In this document: positions 11,139-21,415 of the stretch, in pieces
How the letters are laid out: every line of letters begins with the position of its first letter
Numbering within the stretch: the stretch's first letter is position 1
DNA from: Tanytarsus gracilentus
Taxonomy: Eukaryota > Arthropoda > Insecta > Diptera > Chironomidae
Direction of reading: 5' to 3'
NCBI GenBank assembly: GCA_038502055.1
Contig: JAXRKN010000036.1
Span: forward strand, 1,612,001 to 1,676,000
Length of the DNA stretch: 64,000 nucleotides
The notes under the pieces: generated by a model
What the model saw: only the letters and a program-made list of their open reading frames with translations
Told to the model about the DNA's origin: nothing
Database searches by the model: none
Program-made: the position numbers and the translations under genes

Positions 11139-14114
11139 GCACGAAAAATGATTTTGTTAAGAGGAAACTCATTAGAGCAGACATGTCTATCAATATTATG
11201 CTCAGGTGAAAAGACATTAATCATTTGTGATTACTCACATTTTTCTCCTATACTTTATCCCTTCAAGCGATCGAATCGATATTACAAAATTTTGCGTGTA
11301 ACGAATTTTTCACTTCCACACTTTTTTATTCTTTTTAATTAATCAATGAAAATTTTATACGGACACAGTTGGTATTGGCATGAATATTAAACAATTCGTT
11401 TTCACTTGAAATTGCCAAAAAAAATAACTTTTTTCTCGATTAACAATTTAAACTTTTTTTTACGGCCCGATGAATCAAAAGTTATTAGAGAGAAAAAAAT
11501 TATTCACGAACAAACGATGTTGACGCTTTGATGCACGAAAGAACTCTGAAATGGGGATTTTTTAGTCTGTACGTTTTTCAAGCGCATATTGTTGTAGAGA
11601 GAAACATGAAAGAGAGAAAAACACCAAACAACATGTAGTCGAAAAAAAGAAGTGAACAGATGATGTGTATGTGTGACGGCTATGACGAATTGTAGATTTT
11701 TAGGAATATCGTAGAATGGAGGAATTTAGAATTGATCTTATTAGATGACTCTCAATCTTTAACGCACATGTTTCGGCTGAAAGAGAGTGAGCTTACGAAA
11801 TATTTGCGCTATCGCAAGCTTCCTCACTTAATTTTAATTGAAAAATTACTTCGGCGAAAAGATCTATGTATCATCAAGTACGGGCTGCTGCTCACACTCT
11901 CGTAATATGATACAGCGTGCATTTTGGATGAAACACACAATAAACAGCTTGGAAAAATAATTAATTGAATCGGCACAACAGGAAGTAGCTGTCTATAGAT
12001 TTTTATTGGAGTCTCTTTCTCGCTCTTTACGGGTTGAAATTAATCGCTTCAAATTTCATTTAAATTTCTTTGTAAATTTCAAAAACACGACATTGGTTGA
12101 TAATTTTGGAAATTGTTTCTCACACAATTTATTTTTTAAATTCACCAACCCTTGGAACTTTAAAAAAATTAAATTTTAATGCACTCTTTAAGATATGATC
12201 GATTCATGTTGTGAGTTCTTTTTCGATTTCTCTCGTATTCAAAAATGAAATTTTGTAGGTCGATCATCTATCGATCTATGCTGCTGTGAATTATGACGAT
12301 ACTCCAAAATGATGATGATTATATATTAGTGAGATGAGTTAATGGAAATTGAGAGCTTCGCATTGTTAGTTTTTGGATAATTAGATAATTTTTGGTGAGA
12401 GCTAATTCTCCTTCTTGGCTCAGCTCTTGTGAGAAAATGCCGAAAAGGTAAGAAAAAGAAGTGAAAAAAAAATCAATGCTCGGCGACCACTTAAGTTATA
12501 AGCATTTGATGACCGCAATGGAAACTTATTATTCCATCGTCGTCGACGTCATTAGGAGAGAATTTAGACAGGCAGACCAGAGAGGCAAATGCATTCGAAA
12601 TGAACGAGAGGCGCAGCTAGATTTAAATTTAAGGTTGTTGTAGTCGCTTAATGACATAGACAAGGGATGATCGATGGACATAGAAATACATATGGAAAAG
12701 GTTCGAGAAACAAAAAAAAATATCAGTCGGATGATAATTAATGCCTTTTCCTTTCCTTTTAAGGTCTCTAAAATATCTTTTTCGATCTCGAGAGATGTGT
12801 TTATGTGTGTATTTCCAACATCTGTTTTTCCTCTCTCATTTTACAACCATACATTTCACTATGCGTGCTTATTATTATGCTGCCTTTTTGTTTTTTAGAT
12901 CACGCACAAACTTTTTTTTTGGGAACACGGCAATAAAAAATCGATTGAAAAGGGTCAATAAGAAGTGAAATGAGAACTCACCCATAAGGGACCATTATTA
13001 TGTTAATTTCGAGGATTTTTTTGGTATATACATAAAGCTGTATAAATTTGCAATTTATTTGGTTAGTTGAGAGAGCACAGTTTCATAATTTTTCGACATT
13101 AATCGATCCTGAGCATTTTTTCACTTCATTTAATTTTTGAGGGATGCAAAATTATTTTTTTAACATAATTTCATTAATTTTGATCTTCTTTTCTCGAGTT
13201 TAATGCCAAAAAGAAATTTTAAAACAATTTCTAGATCAATTAAATTTATCCGAACGCGTTATTGATCCGAACTTGCACAACATAAAGTTTTTATATTCCT
13301 CTGCGCTGTGAACGTTATGTTGTTATATGAAAAAATACGCTGGCATATGAAGAAAGTAGTTTTTCTTTTGAAATATTATTCTACGTTTTTTGCTGAATTT
13401 TGTGCACATGTAGTAATAAAAAGATTATGAAACAATTTTGTTAAACATTTGATAAAATGAAATTGAAATTAATGTTTGAGAATTTTCAAAGAAAGGTTCG
13501 AATCCTAAAATATATAAAAAATACTAATGCATACATTAAAGAATTTTTTTTAATGAAAAATTTAATTTTGACAAAAATTTTAAATTTCAATCTAAATTTT
13601 TTAACCGTCCATTCGATTTGACAGAACGTGATTTTTATTCATTCACACAAAAAATTGTTAAAAGTCATTCGAAGCACGTTTTCTTATTCTTCTCACTTCC
13701 TTCCTTCCGTCTTTCCGGTCGTTCATCTGTGCACCTTTTGTATTTATTTATTGCTTTATCCTTCTCCTTTAACTAAGTCCAATGACGAATTGAGACCGTA
13801 TATAGCAGAGAGAAACAGGTACAGAGAGAAGGTATAAACAAATAATAACACATTTTTTCGGGATAGTTGTATAAAAGATCCTCTCTATGGACATTCCATA
13901 CTGTGCATAATACCTTACTGCTGGGGCTATATAATAAATTAAGATTTAATTGCATGGGAAAAATATCTTTTGCATCCAGCAGGAAGGAAGAAAGATTAAA
14001 GGTGCTAGTTACTGATTTGTTCAACTAATTTACAAATTCATTTTTTAAAACGATTTTTATTTCATTGTAAAAACTCTTTTATACAATTTTAATTCAGTAC
14101 CAAATTAAATATTT
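11139..14114. other. Non-coding region downstream of RRN3
   Basis: No supported gene. The same sequence lies at 38861-41836 with few differences, but that reflects duplication, not conservation. An AATAAA on the minus strand near 14056-14064 is a plausible RRN3 polyadenylation signal. Confidence 0.5.
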
Positions 14115-16021
14115 TTAGAACGTCTTGGTCTTCTTCATCGGTATAATAATGTCATCACAACATTCTGATTCATTGCGCGTTCGTTTCTTCCTCTTCAGTG
14201 GACTCCTCGAAGCTTCACGTTCCTCATTACCCTGATATTCAATGTAAATTGGGTGAATTTTCGTGCCAGATTTCTTAAGCAAATAAGGATCGAATGGAAA
14301 CACACTCTCGATGATGTCTTCGGGATTATGATTTTCGCTGGTCATGTAAACGGTTGCAAGTTTACGGCTCGCATTTTTAAATAAAATTGTTGAGCAGTAA
14401 ATAATTTGATGCTTTGACATGACACTATCGAAGATTGTCGCAATTGCAGGATGACAGTAGAAGAGTGGATTCAGTGGATGCTTGACGATTGGCTGCATGT
14501 TGAGTTTGAGTAGAAATTCAATGTTTTTCCTAGAATTTGCCAGATCTAAATCCCTGTGTCTAAATGCGATGATATAGAAAATCGCCTGACATGTCGCATG
14601 AAAGACCGCATGAGCTTTTGGTGACATATTATACGAAACAGCATTACAGTTGCCAATATACTCGTGAGCGAAATTGCTGAGCTCCTCAATGTAATTCTTT
14701 AGCGATTTAAGGGGGATGAAATTGGCCCGAGCGAGCAGACTTGAAAGGTATCCGATGGCGTATTGACGAATCACTGGAGGCTTATTTCGGTCGAGAATTT
14801 TCGTTTGAAGTAAATTGAGAAGTTCTAGGAGAAATGATTTCTGCGAGAAAAAAATTGATTGATAAAAATCGACCGTGATATCTTAAATTGCTTAACCTAC
14901 CCTAAAGCTCGCAATGTAAAAGAATACGAAATGGACGTGCTTGCTGTTGTGGGTTTTGATAATGTGTTCGCTGAAATATTGAAATAGAGCATCCTGAATG
15001 GCCATCTTCTGCTCTTCGGAGGTACTTGATTCAATTGCTAGTTTAGAGTGAAAGTATTTGAATAAAATGTCCATACAGACATCTAAAGATTCGGCTAATG
15101 GGAGTCTCATGACATTTTCGCTGACTTCTATGCTGTCACCTAAATCAATCTCTTCGGCTTCCTCAATCTCAGATCGTGTTATGCTCACATCGATTGATAA
15201 GAGACTGCAAAGGGATTAAATTTAATTAATAAGCACTCAATTAGTGAATTAGACTTACTTTTCGAAAATTAGCTCAAAGACATCGTGCATTATCACAGGG
15301 CAATAGTCGAGAATTTGCAATATGTTGTGTATGTATGCTGCTATTTTGGTGTTTAACTGCCGATAATAGGGAAATTCTTGACTGATTTTTTTCTTTAGTG
15401 ACATCGGTATCATTGGGATGACTTCAAATAGTTTCTTGAGTAGTTTATGCACCAAACTTAGTTTCTCCTCCATCTCCGCCGACGGAGTTCCATTGCACCA
15501 TTGATCAAATTCATCATCAGTTGGAATAAAGCATGAAATTATTCTCGAAAGACACAAAGTGAGAAACTCTGATTTGGCAGTGAGAAGATTAAGTAGAAAT
15601 TGATGAAAGAGCTCGATGATTTTCTTGTCTCTCTTTATCCATCGAATGGCCAAGAGTGTCTCCACAAACAAAATGTAGTCTTTTTTGATCAACTGAACAC
15701 TTTCAATTGATTCCGTTACGATTTTTGTGATATATTCATCCTAAAATTAAATAATCCGGTGAATGTTAATTAAATTAATAAAGTATGGTTATTTACATCA
15801 AGATCATCGTGAGACAGCTTATAAATTAGGTCTTGGTAAGCCTTGGAATTTTCGTTTTCATTTTCAAGGTTTTTTAAGATGTGACGGACACTTCCCAAAT
15901 TTTCGACTTGGAACCGTAATTGTTTTGACTTTCTAATCGAATTCAACGAACTTTCTCGCGCTGGCGTCGATGTCTTGAGAATCGAACTTCCCACCGAGTT
16001 CCTGCTACTTATTATTGACAT
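14115..16021 (-). CDS. Rrn3: RNA polymerase I initiation factor RRN3/TIF-IA, copy 1
   Basis: RRN3 (TIF-IA) bridges RNA polymerase I to the promoter-bound core factor and is the growth-regulated switch for rRNA transcription in the nucleolus. Coding exons on the minus strand: 16021-15797, 15740-15259, 15204-14901, 14840-14115; all junctions have GT/AG and keep frame, giving 578 residues, near the normal length. Family marks are the HEAT-like helical body, the IIYCSTILFKN block and the FPFDPYLL motif near the C-terminus, followed by a basic nuclear-localisation-like tail (PLKRKKRTR). It is divergently arranged with Arp2, with 232 bp between start codons. The copy at 41837-43743 encodes an apparently identical protein (one synonymous change noticed), so copy 1 appears intact even though its neighbour Arp2 is broken. 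Confidence 0.9.
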
Positions 16022-16253
16022 TTTAACTCGATTCTTTAGTGATTTTATTAAATTTTGAAATTCACATGTTTTTTCTCTTCCTTATACGCATTTACGCACG
16101 AACAATTGCGGCCCCTTCGATTATTTCTTGACAAACCGACAAAATCAAACTCGCTAAAATTGTTGTTTTTGATTGCGGGAGGTGAATCATTTTTTAAAAA
16201 AGTTTAAATCATCTTTCTTGCTCATTTCTGTATCAACAAATCAACTTCCAGCG
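16022..16253. promoter_or_regulatory. Bidirectional RRN3/Arp2 promoter region, copy 1
   Basis: The 232 bp between the divergent RRN3 and Arp2 start codons must hold both 5' leaders and promoters. There is no clear TATA box toward either gene, as usual for housekeeping pairs. The same interval recurs at 43744-43975. Confidence 0.55.
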
Positions 16254-16475
16254 ATGGATAGTCAAGGACGAAGTGTTATTGTTTGCGACAATGGAACCGG
16301 TGTAAGTTTTTGTACATAAAATCGTCTAAATTGCGTGAAAATTTTATTGGGTTGGGTTTAAATTTTTTTTTCTTATCTCTTTTTAGTTTGTAAAATGCGG
16401 ATATGCAGGATCAAACTTTCCAGCACACATCTTTCCGTCAATGGTAGGAAGACCCACGATTCGAGCTGTAAATAA
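16254..16475 (+). pseudogene. Arp2: Arp2 5' fragment, truncated by the Polinton
   Basis: Exon 1 (16254-16301) encodes the actin-fold start with the nucleotide-binding loop CDNGTG. Exon 2 begins at 16387 and runs in frame to the codons for RAVN, then passes into the Polinton terminal repeat at 16476-16477 and reaches a stop a few codons later. Exon 3, about 85% of Arp2, is missing here. The full gene is at 43976-45668. As assembled, this copy can give only a peptide of about 60 residues. Confidence 0.9.
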
Positions 16476-16476
16476 T

Positions 16477-16833
16477 AGTAGTATATTATGGGACGGTTTT
16501 GTATGAAATTATGAAAGCTGGTAAATTTACTTGGTAAACTTATCAAGAGCTAGTTACAGCGGAAATTGTACAATGATATTCACGCTTTGATATTTTTATA
16601 ACCATATTTTTATTAAAATAATTTTATTTCCGTAAATTTATTATTATAATTTTATTTCTGTTAATTATTTAATATAATTTTATGAAAAGAATATTTAGAT
16701 GATAAATTTATTTAGGTCAATTTATTAAAAATTTAAATTTTTTATTATATGAAAAATATTTGCGTATGCTATAAAATATGCAATCCTGTTAAAAAACGCG
16801 TAAATTTTCCAGATGATAATCTTGTGAAAAATC
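16477..16833 (+). repeat. Polinton left terminal inverted repeat
   Basis: About 357 bp matching the inverse complement of 37741-38096 with only a handful of differences, most near the inner edge and one small indel cluster. It starts AG as Polinton ends usually do. Weaker similarity (ACACATGTT) continues to about 16850. Confidence 0.93.
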
Positions 16834-17145
16834 ACGTCTTTTACACATGTTTTATTTGCTTTTCCCTGTTCATCATCACATCTACAACATTGTATAAAGT
16901 TCATGTAAAAATGCATCATAATCTTATTTTTAAATAGAACAAAAAACTCTCTGATTTCATTACAATTTAATATATAAGAAATGATTGCATTTTTTTCCTA
17001 CATAGTACTGTTCATTAACTGCAATAAGATGCACTCATTTTTTTTGATAATCATATTGTTCGGATTTATGTCAGCAGAATCCTTTAAAATTTCAATAAGT
17101 ATAAAAACTCCAAAAATCAAGTGTATTTTCACAGTCTGAATAAAA
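16834..17145. promoter_or_regulatory. Left-end non-coding region with TATA box
   Basis: These 312 bp separate the left terminal repeat from the first Polinton gene. The only recognisable element is TATAAAAA at 17100-17107, 39 bp before the ATG at 17146, well placed for a core promoter with a very short leader. Confidence 0.5.
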
Positions 17146-17469
17146 ATGTTCAACGCGATCAATCTTGTAATTCTTGGCTTTTTTTTTATTTCATTCAAAG
17201 AAATAAATACCGACATGGATTTTGCTGCTGGTGATTTATCCATAAAATTAACCAAAGAGGCAGTTAAGGAGGAGACAGATAAGAAAAATCAAATTAAAGA
17301 AAATCGTTTGACGAGAGATCTCAACACAAATAATTTCCATTTTAATGGGGATTCGAAAAATACACTACACATTAATCAGAAAGTTAGTGAAAGTGGTGCA
17401 ATAATTGAAAAAGAGCCAGTTTTCTTTAATATTCTTACTTCTTCCACTATTTCTCCAAAAAAAGAGTAA
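17146..17469 (+). CDS. Small predicted secreted protein of unknown function (Polinton cargo)
   Basis: A 107-residue protein beginning with a hydrophobic segment (about residues 3-17) typical of a signal peptide, followed by a Lys/Glu/Asn-rich hydrophilic chain without cysteines. A TATA box lies 39 bp upstream of the ATG, and AATAAA occurs downstream near 17546. Its last third contains the words NTLHINQKV and FFNILTSSTIS. Similarly ordered words (NPTLHVKRD, IIFSLNTSTTS) occur in the neighbouring minus-strand secreted protein, suggesting the two are related. It is not one of the standard Polinton genes and I do not recognise the family. It could act outside the cell or be a membrane-attached virion component; neither is shown. 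Confidence 0.6.
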   Translation: MFNAINLVILGFFFISFKEINTDMDFAAGDLSIKLTKEAVKEETDKKNQIKENRLTRDLNTNNFHFNGDSKNTLHINQKVSESGAIIEKEPVFFNILTSSTISPKKE

Positions 17470-17651
17470 TAGAGTAAAATTGCAAATGACCTGTTATCGT
17501 TAATAGTACATTGAAATTTGTAGTTTTTCATGAAATTCAAAGTGTAATAAAAATTATCCGATGAAAGTACACGTCAACTGAAATTCTGACTTAATTATTA
17601 TTATTCTCTTTTTGAAAAAAAAAATTAAACATTTAGGAAAATAATTTGCAT

Positions 17652-18757
17652 TTAAAAAAAATTTATACGAGAGCCAGTTCTACCGCGTTGCTTTGAAGTT
17701 GTAGCTTTTTTAGAACTTGTAATGGCTTTTAAAGTCGTGCTCATCATCATTCTCCAAGTTTCATCATCGATAATTAATTGTTTCACTATTTCACTCGATA
17801 AATTTTTTTTGAGATCGAAAAATTCATTGACGGTTGCAAAAAATAATTCATTTGTTATGAGTTGATGTTGTAATGCTTCATAGAGCGATTCAAGTAACGG
17901 AATGAGATGAAAATTTTTAAAATTAAATTTTCTATTGTATTCTAAAAAAAATTAAAATTAATTTTGATCATAAATTTTTTTTCAGTGTTACCTTTTCCGG
18001 TGTCCATTTTTACTGACGATGGTAGATTGAATATTTCACCTTTTTCAATTGCGTGTGCAAAAGCTGCCCAATGAACCTCTGACTGCCACCATGCGTTTTT
18101 CAATTGTTTCTCCAATTCTAACTCAACTGAATTTTCAATCATTATTTCCTGAGTAGTTGTAATTATCTCACTAGTCATTGGTTCTGTAGTCATTGTTGGT
18201 TGTGTAGGTGCAACAGCACAGTGACAAACTGTAGTTGTCGATGTTGTTGAGGTATTCAAGGAAAATATTATTTCATTATTGGGAATGCTGCTTGTGTCAC
18301 GTTTCACATGAAGTGTTGGGTTAACAACACTGCCCTCTCCTAGATTTATAGCATTAATCTAAAAAAAATTAATATTAAAAATCGTAGGAAATTCTATTTT
18401 AAAAATTAATTAATAATTACATTTACATTTCCACCTGAATGCACATTGAACAAATTCGAAAATCCCAATCCCAATCCCAATCCTTTCTCTTTCTCTTTCT
18501 CGACATTATTTTTCTTTTCACTCTGTTCACTGTTTGGTCTATTTATTTGTGTTTCCAATCCTTTTTCTCTCTGATAGTTATTATTATTGATCGTATTTAT
18601 ATGTATATTTGAATTTTCACTCATATGAATCGTCTAATTATAAAAATATTAAATTTAATCATTTATAAAAATTAAATTTTTTTTATCTTACCTGAGAATT
18701 GCAAAAAAAACAAATTGCAATTATTAAAAAAATTAAAACTACAATAATTTTCATCAT
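17652..18757 (-). CDS. Four-exon predicted secreted protein, 311 aa, unknown function (Polinton cargo)
   Basis: Minus-strand coding exons 18757-18692, 18633-18421, 18358-17992 and 17941-17652 join in frame through three GT/AG introns of 49-62 nt. Exon 1 encodes 22 residues that are nearly all a signal peptide (hydrophobic core IIVVLIFLIIAI). The middle is Asn/Thr/Ser-rich, with a short GLGLGLG repeat and a Thr-rich stretch next to a CHC motif, as in glycosylated linkers. A distinct block follows, rich in Trp (NAWWQSEVHWAAFAHAI). Exon 4 adds a helical region and a basic tail. None of the single open frames would reveal this gene on its own; the support is four consistent splice junctions with one continuous frame and a signal peptide. 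I do not recognise the family and it is not a standard Polinton gene. Retention of the last intron would still give a shorter secreted form. Confidence 0.62.
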
Positions 18758-18877
18758 TAATGATTGACACGTCTTTCCACTTCAATAAAAATTTTTAAAC
18801 TGCATGGAAATTATAAATTTTATTGTTATCAGATACATGACACAATGTAGCGAAAAAAAATCCTACATAGTTGCGCT

Positions 18878-19245
18878 GTGTCAATGATCTTAAAATTCCT
18901 TCTTATTATCATATTTCTTAAAATTCCTTCTTATTATCACATTTCTTAACACATGAGATGGAAAATGATAAACATATTTTTAAAAAATGCGACATTTGAT
19001 CATAAAAAAATTTCTATGCAACAATGTATATATATTTATGACATTTTTTTCAAAGATTCTTAATCCTCACAGAGTGTTGTGTCAATGCTCTTAAATTTCT
19101 TTCTTATTAATCACATGAGACAGCGAATGACAAACATATTTTTTAAAAAAACGCGATATTTGATCAAATAAATAATTTTCTATGCAACAATGTTTCATCA
19201 ACTATTTATGACATATTTTTTTCAAATGATCTTAATCCTTACACA
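18878..19245. repeat. Imperfect tandem repeat, about 200-bp unit, two copies
   Basis: The unit starting GTGTCAATG at 18878 recurs at 19079. Both contain, in the same order, CTTAAA..TTCTTATTA, a CACATGAGA word, AAACATATTTTT, GATATTTGATCA-like, TTCTATGCAACAATGT, TTTATGACAT and CTTAATCCT. Unit 1 additionally has an internal duplication of about 33 bp (CTTAAAATTCCTTCTTATTATCA twice). It lies between two divergent genes and may hold their control elements. Confidence 0.75.
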
Positions 19246-19393
19246 TGTTTATACTTGGATAATTTTTTAGAATAAAAATTATCCACCAGCTTCTCATTCA
19301 TTCATAATTTGGCAAGCGATCAGATAGGAACTGTTTAATACATTGTCATCAGCCTAATTTTTTTTAAAAAAAATCCACCAGTGAAAAAGAAAA

Positions 19394-20641
19394 ATGTCAA
19401 AGAGTATTTCATTTTCATTTGATGGTAAATTAAAATTTAATTTTTAATTTTTAATTATATTTACTAAATTAATTTTTTTTAAAAAAGATATGCAAATCGA
19501 GAGTAACGAAATGCCGATAAATTTCTGTTTGAAGGATCTTGATGAGGAGAAAGCAAAAGTTGATGAGGTAGATCCAATTGTACAAATAATTTCACATGAA
19601 ATTTTAAATACAAGTGTATGTGAACAAGCAAGTAGTTGTGTAATGGAGGTGGAAAGTGAAATTGATACCTTAATTTTAAAGAGAATTGCCTTTAAAAGTA
19701 ATTCCCCTGCATCCAATGATTCGATTTTAAATTTACTTTTAAACACACCACCACCACCAACAACATTGCACAATCATGAAGAAGAAGAAATTCGTAAATT
19801 ATTGACGATACAATTGAATTTAGATTCTTTTAAAATTTTTCAAACCATAGAAAATATCACAAGAGATATTGATAAAAAAATTCATTTTGAATATAAATCA
19901 AATTTGAAATTTCTTCCTTCATCGCCAATTGACGTTGAAGAAGAGCAAGATTTAAAAAAACTTAATGATTACACACAAAAAAATTTCTCTCATCTGGTTG
20001 AAAGTGAGAATAGTGATAGTGAAAACGATATCGCAAAGTACGGAAAATTATTTTGGGAACATGAGTTGGAAATGAATAGAAAAAAAAAAGTAACAAAACA
20101 AATAATGTCAATGTTAGAGGATACAAAGATAGATTGTAAGTTTTTGATTCAGTTAAAAAAGATTGAAAAAATTGGACATTTTCATGAGGATCAAAGGGTC
20201 GAATTTGCAAATCAGGGCATAAAATTTTGTGTTTTGAATTTTCATACATTTCTTAAGATGTTTATTAATGATCTTAATAAGCTCATCACTATTGATATGA
20301 ATAATGATATCGTATGTGAAAAAATCGTACACATATTTAATACTTTCGAAAGTATGTATGAAAGTATAAATTCACAAATTGAATCATTTACAAAAACCTC
20401 GTGTCGCATATGCGTTTCATTCGAATCTATTTTTAATTTACTTTGGTTATCATTCGAATGGTTTAACGAAGTTTTTAATACTTTAAAGAAATTATCTCCC
20501 ATTACCATTATTTTACATGATCCAAATTTTTTGATTGAAGATAAGATACAATTTCATCAAAAGATAATAAACTATTTTGCACATCAACCACATTTAAATG
20601 AGAGAGGTGATGATGATGAAAATTCAAGAGATGTAAACTAA
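19394..20641 (+). CDS. Polinton protein of unknown function, 394 aa
   Basis: The main open frame starts at ATG 19490. A short upstream exon (19394-19424) beginning ATGTCAAAG joins in frame through a 63-nt GT/AG intron (19425-19487) to 19488, adding eleven residues, and I prefer this start. The protein is acidic in its first 200 residues, then lysine-rich and helical, with several Cys residues. No signal peptide, transmembrane segment or catalytic motif is apparent, and I do not recognise a family. Its place, next to the protease and between the accessory genes and virion genes, fits an element-specific or regulatory function, but that is inference. The upstream exon is less certain than the main frame. 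Confidence 0.65.
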
Positions 20642-20835
20642 ACTTATTCTATTTTGCAATGTCGTTCATTCGATTTTTTATTTAATTTTCTTCTCTCATT
20701 TTTTTGAAAATAACTGTTGGGGAATTTCCTGAGAGCATGCTTTGCATTTTTTAAGTTTTAATTGATAAAATGTAGAAATTTTTTTAGTTTCTCTTAAACC
20801 TTTATGAGATAAACATATTAAAAAAATCTGTTTAA

Positions 20836-21415
20836 ATGGACTCAGTAGAAATTGTGCATGCAATTAAAAAATATCCGAAATTTTTAAAAAAATTTCGAGG
20901 TATCTTTAGTTCAGATAGTGAAATTTTAAAAACTCTACATCTCAGACCCAATGAATATATAATTTTAAATTTGTGTGGAGAGGTGTGTTTTAAAATTTAT
21001 TATTTTTTAATGTAATTTTTTAATTAATTTTAAAATATAGAATATAGTTAGTTGGAGTTGCCATTGGACTTGTATATTAAGAACAAAAGATGCTACAATA
21101 TTTTTTGACAGCACTGGAATTCCAACCTTTTCTTTTATTCCATTAATTTCATTTTTTATATCAAATCAAAAGTCTGTAAAAAAATTTTATAACAACTTTA
21201 AATATCAATCGTGTGCAGAATCGATTTTTTGTGGACATTATTCACTCGTGTTTTTGTTTTTGATATTTGAAAAGAAATTTAAAATTAATCAAATTGAAGC
21301 ATTGTTTCGAGATAAAAAGTGTAGTGAAAAGGATTCAGTTGTAAAAAAAATGTTTAATAAAATTTTTAAAAAATATTTATTTATTCATTTCTATTTCATA
21401 TTTATAAAACTTTAA
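20836..21415 (+). CDS. PRO: Adenovirus-type (adenain-like) cysteine protease
   Basis: Exons 20836-20982 and 21041-21415 are joined by a 58-nt intron (GTGTGT..ATATAG, phase 0), giving 173 residues, close to the compact size of Polinton maturation proteases. The catalytic pattern is visible: His57 in a CHW motif, Asp72 in FFDSTG, Gln105, and the nucleophile Cys113 in the SIFCGHYS block (clan CE, family C5-like). Such proteases cleave precursor virion proteins during particle maturation; likely substrates are the pX-like and pVI-like proteins of this element. The frame ends 14 nt inside the convergent minus-strand gene. The intron hides the gene from simple frame searches, since neither exon alone is long. 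Confidence 0.87.

Larger units (their letters stand above)
10432..16475. repeat. Segmental duplication, copy 1
   Basis: This segment recurs in direct orientation at 38097-44197, at an offset of 27722-27735 bases. It includes the right two thirds of the hAT element, the complete RRN3 gene and the 5' part of Arp2. From about 11.05 kb to the end only scattered substitutions and one-base indels separate the copies, and the RRN3 exons differ at very few positions. The first 600 bp are clearly more diverged, mainly by small indels. Copy 1 ends exactly where the Polinton terminal repeat begins. Confidence 0.95.

Noticed and set aside
13490..13515. GGTTCGAATCC word resembling a tRNA T-arm (again near 41215)
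   Set aside because: The flanking bases pair only three positions, and no anticodon or D-arm can be placed upstream.
13773..14024. 83-codon minus-strand frame, identical in copy 2 (41495-41746)
   Set aside because: Identity reflects the recent duplication; composition is not protein-like and it lies in the RRN3 3' region.
16725..16937. Short frames on both strands in the left terminal repeat
   Set aside because: They overlap the inverted repeat, are AT-driven, and lack any start context or family resemblance.
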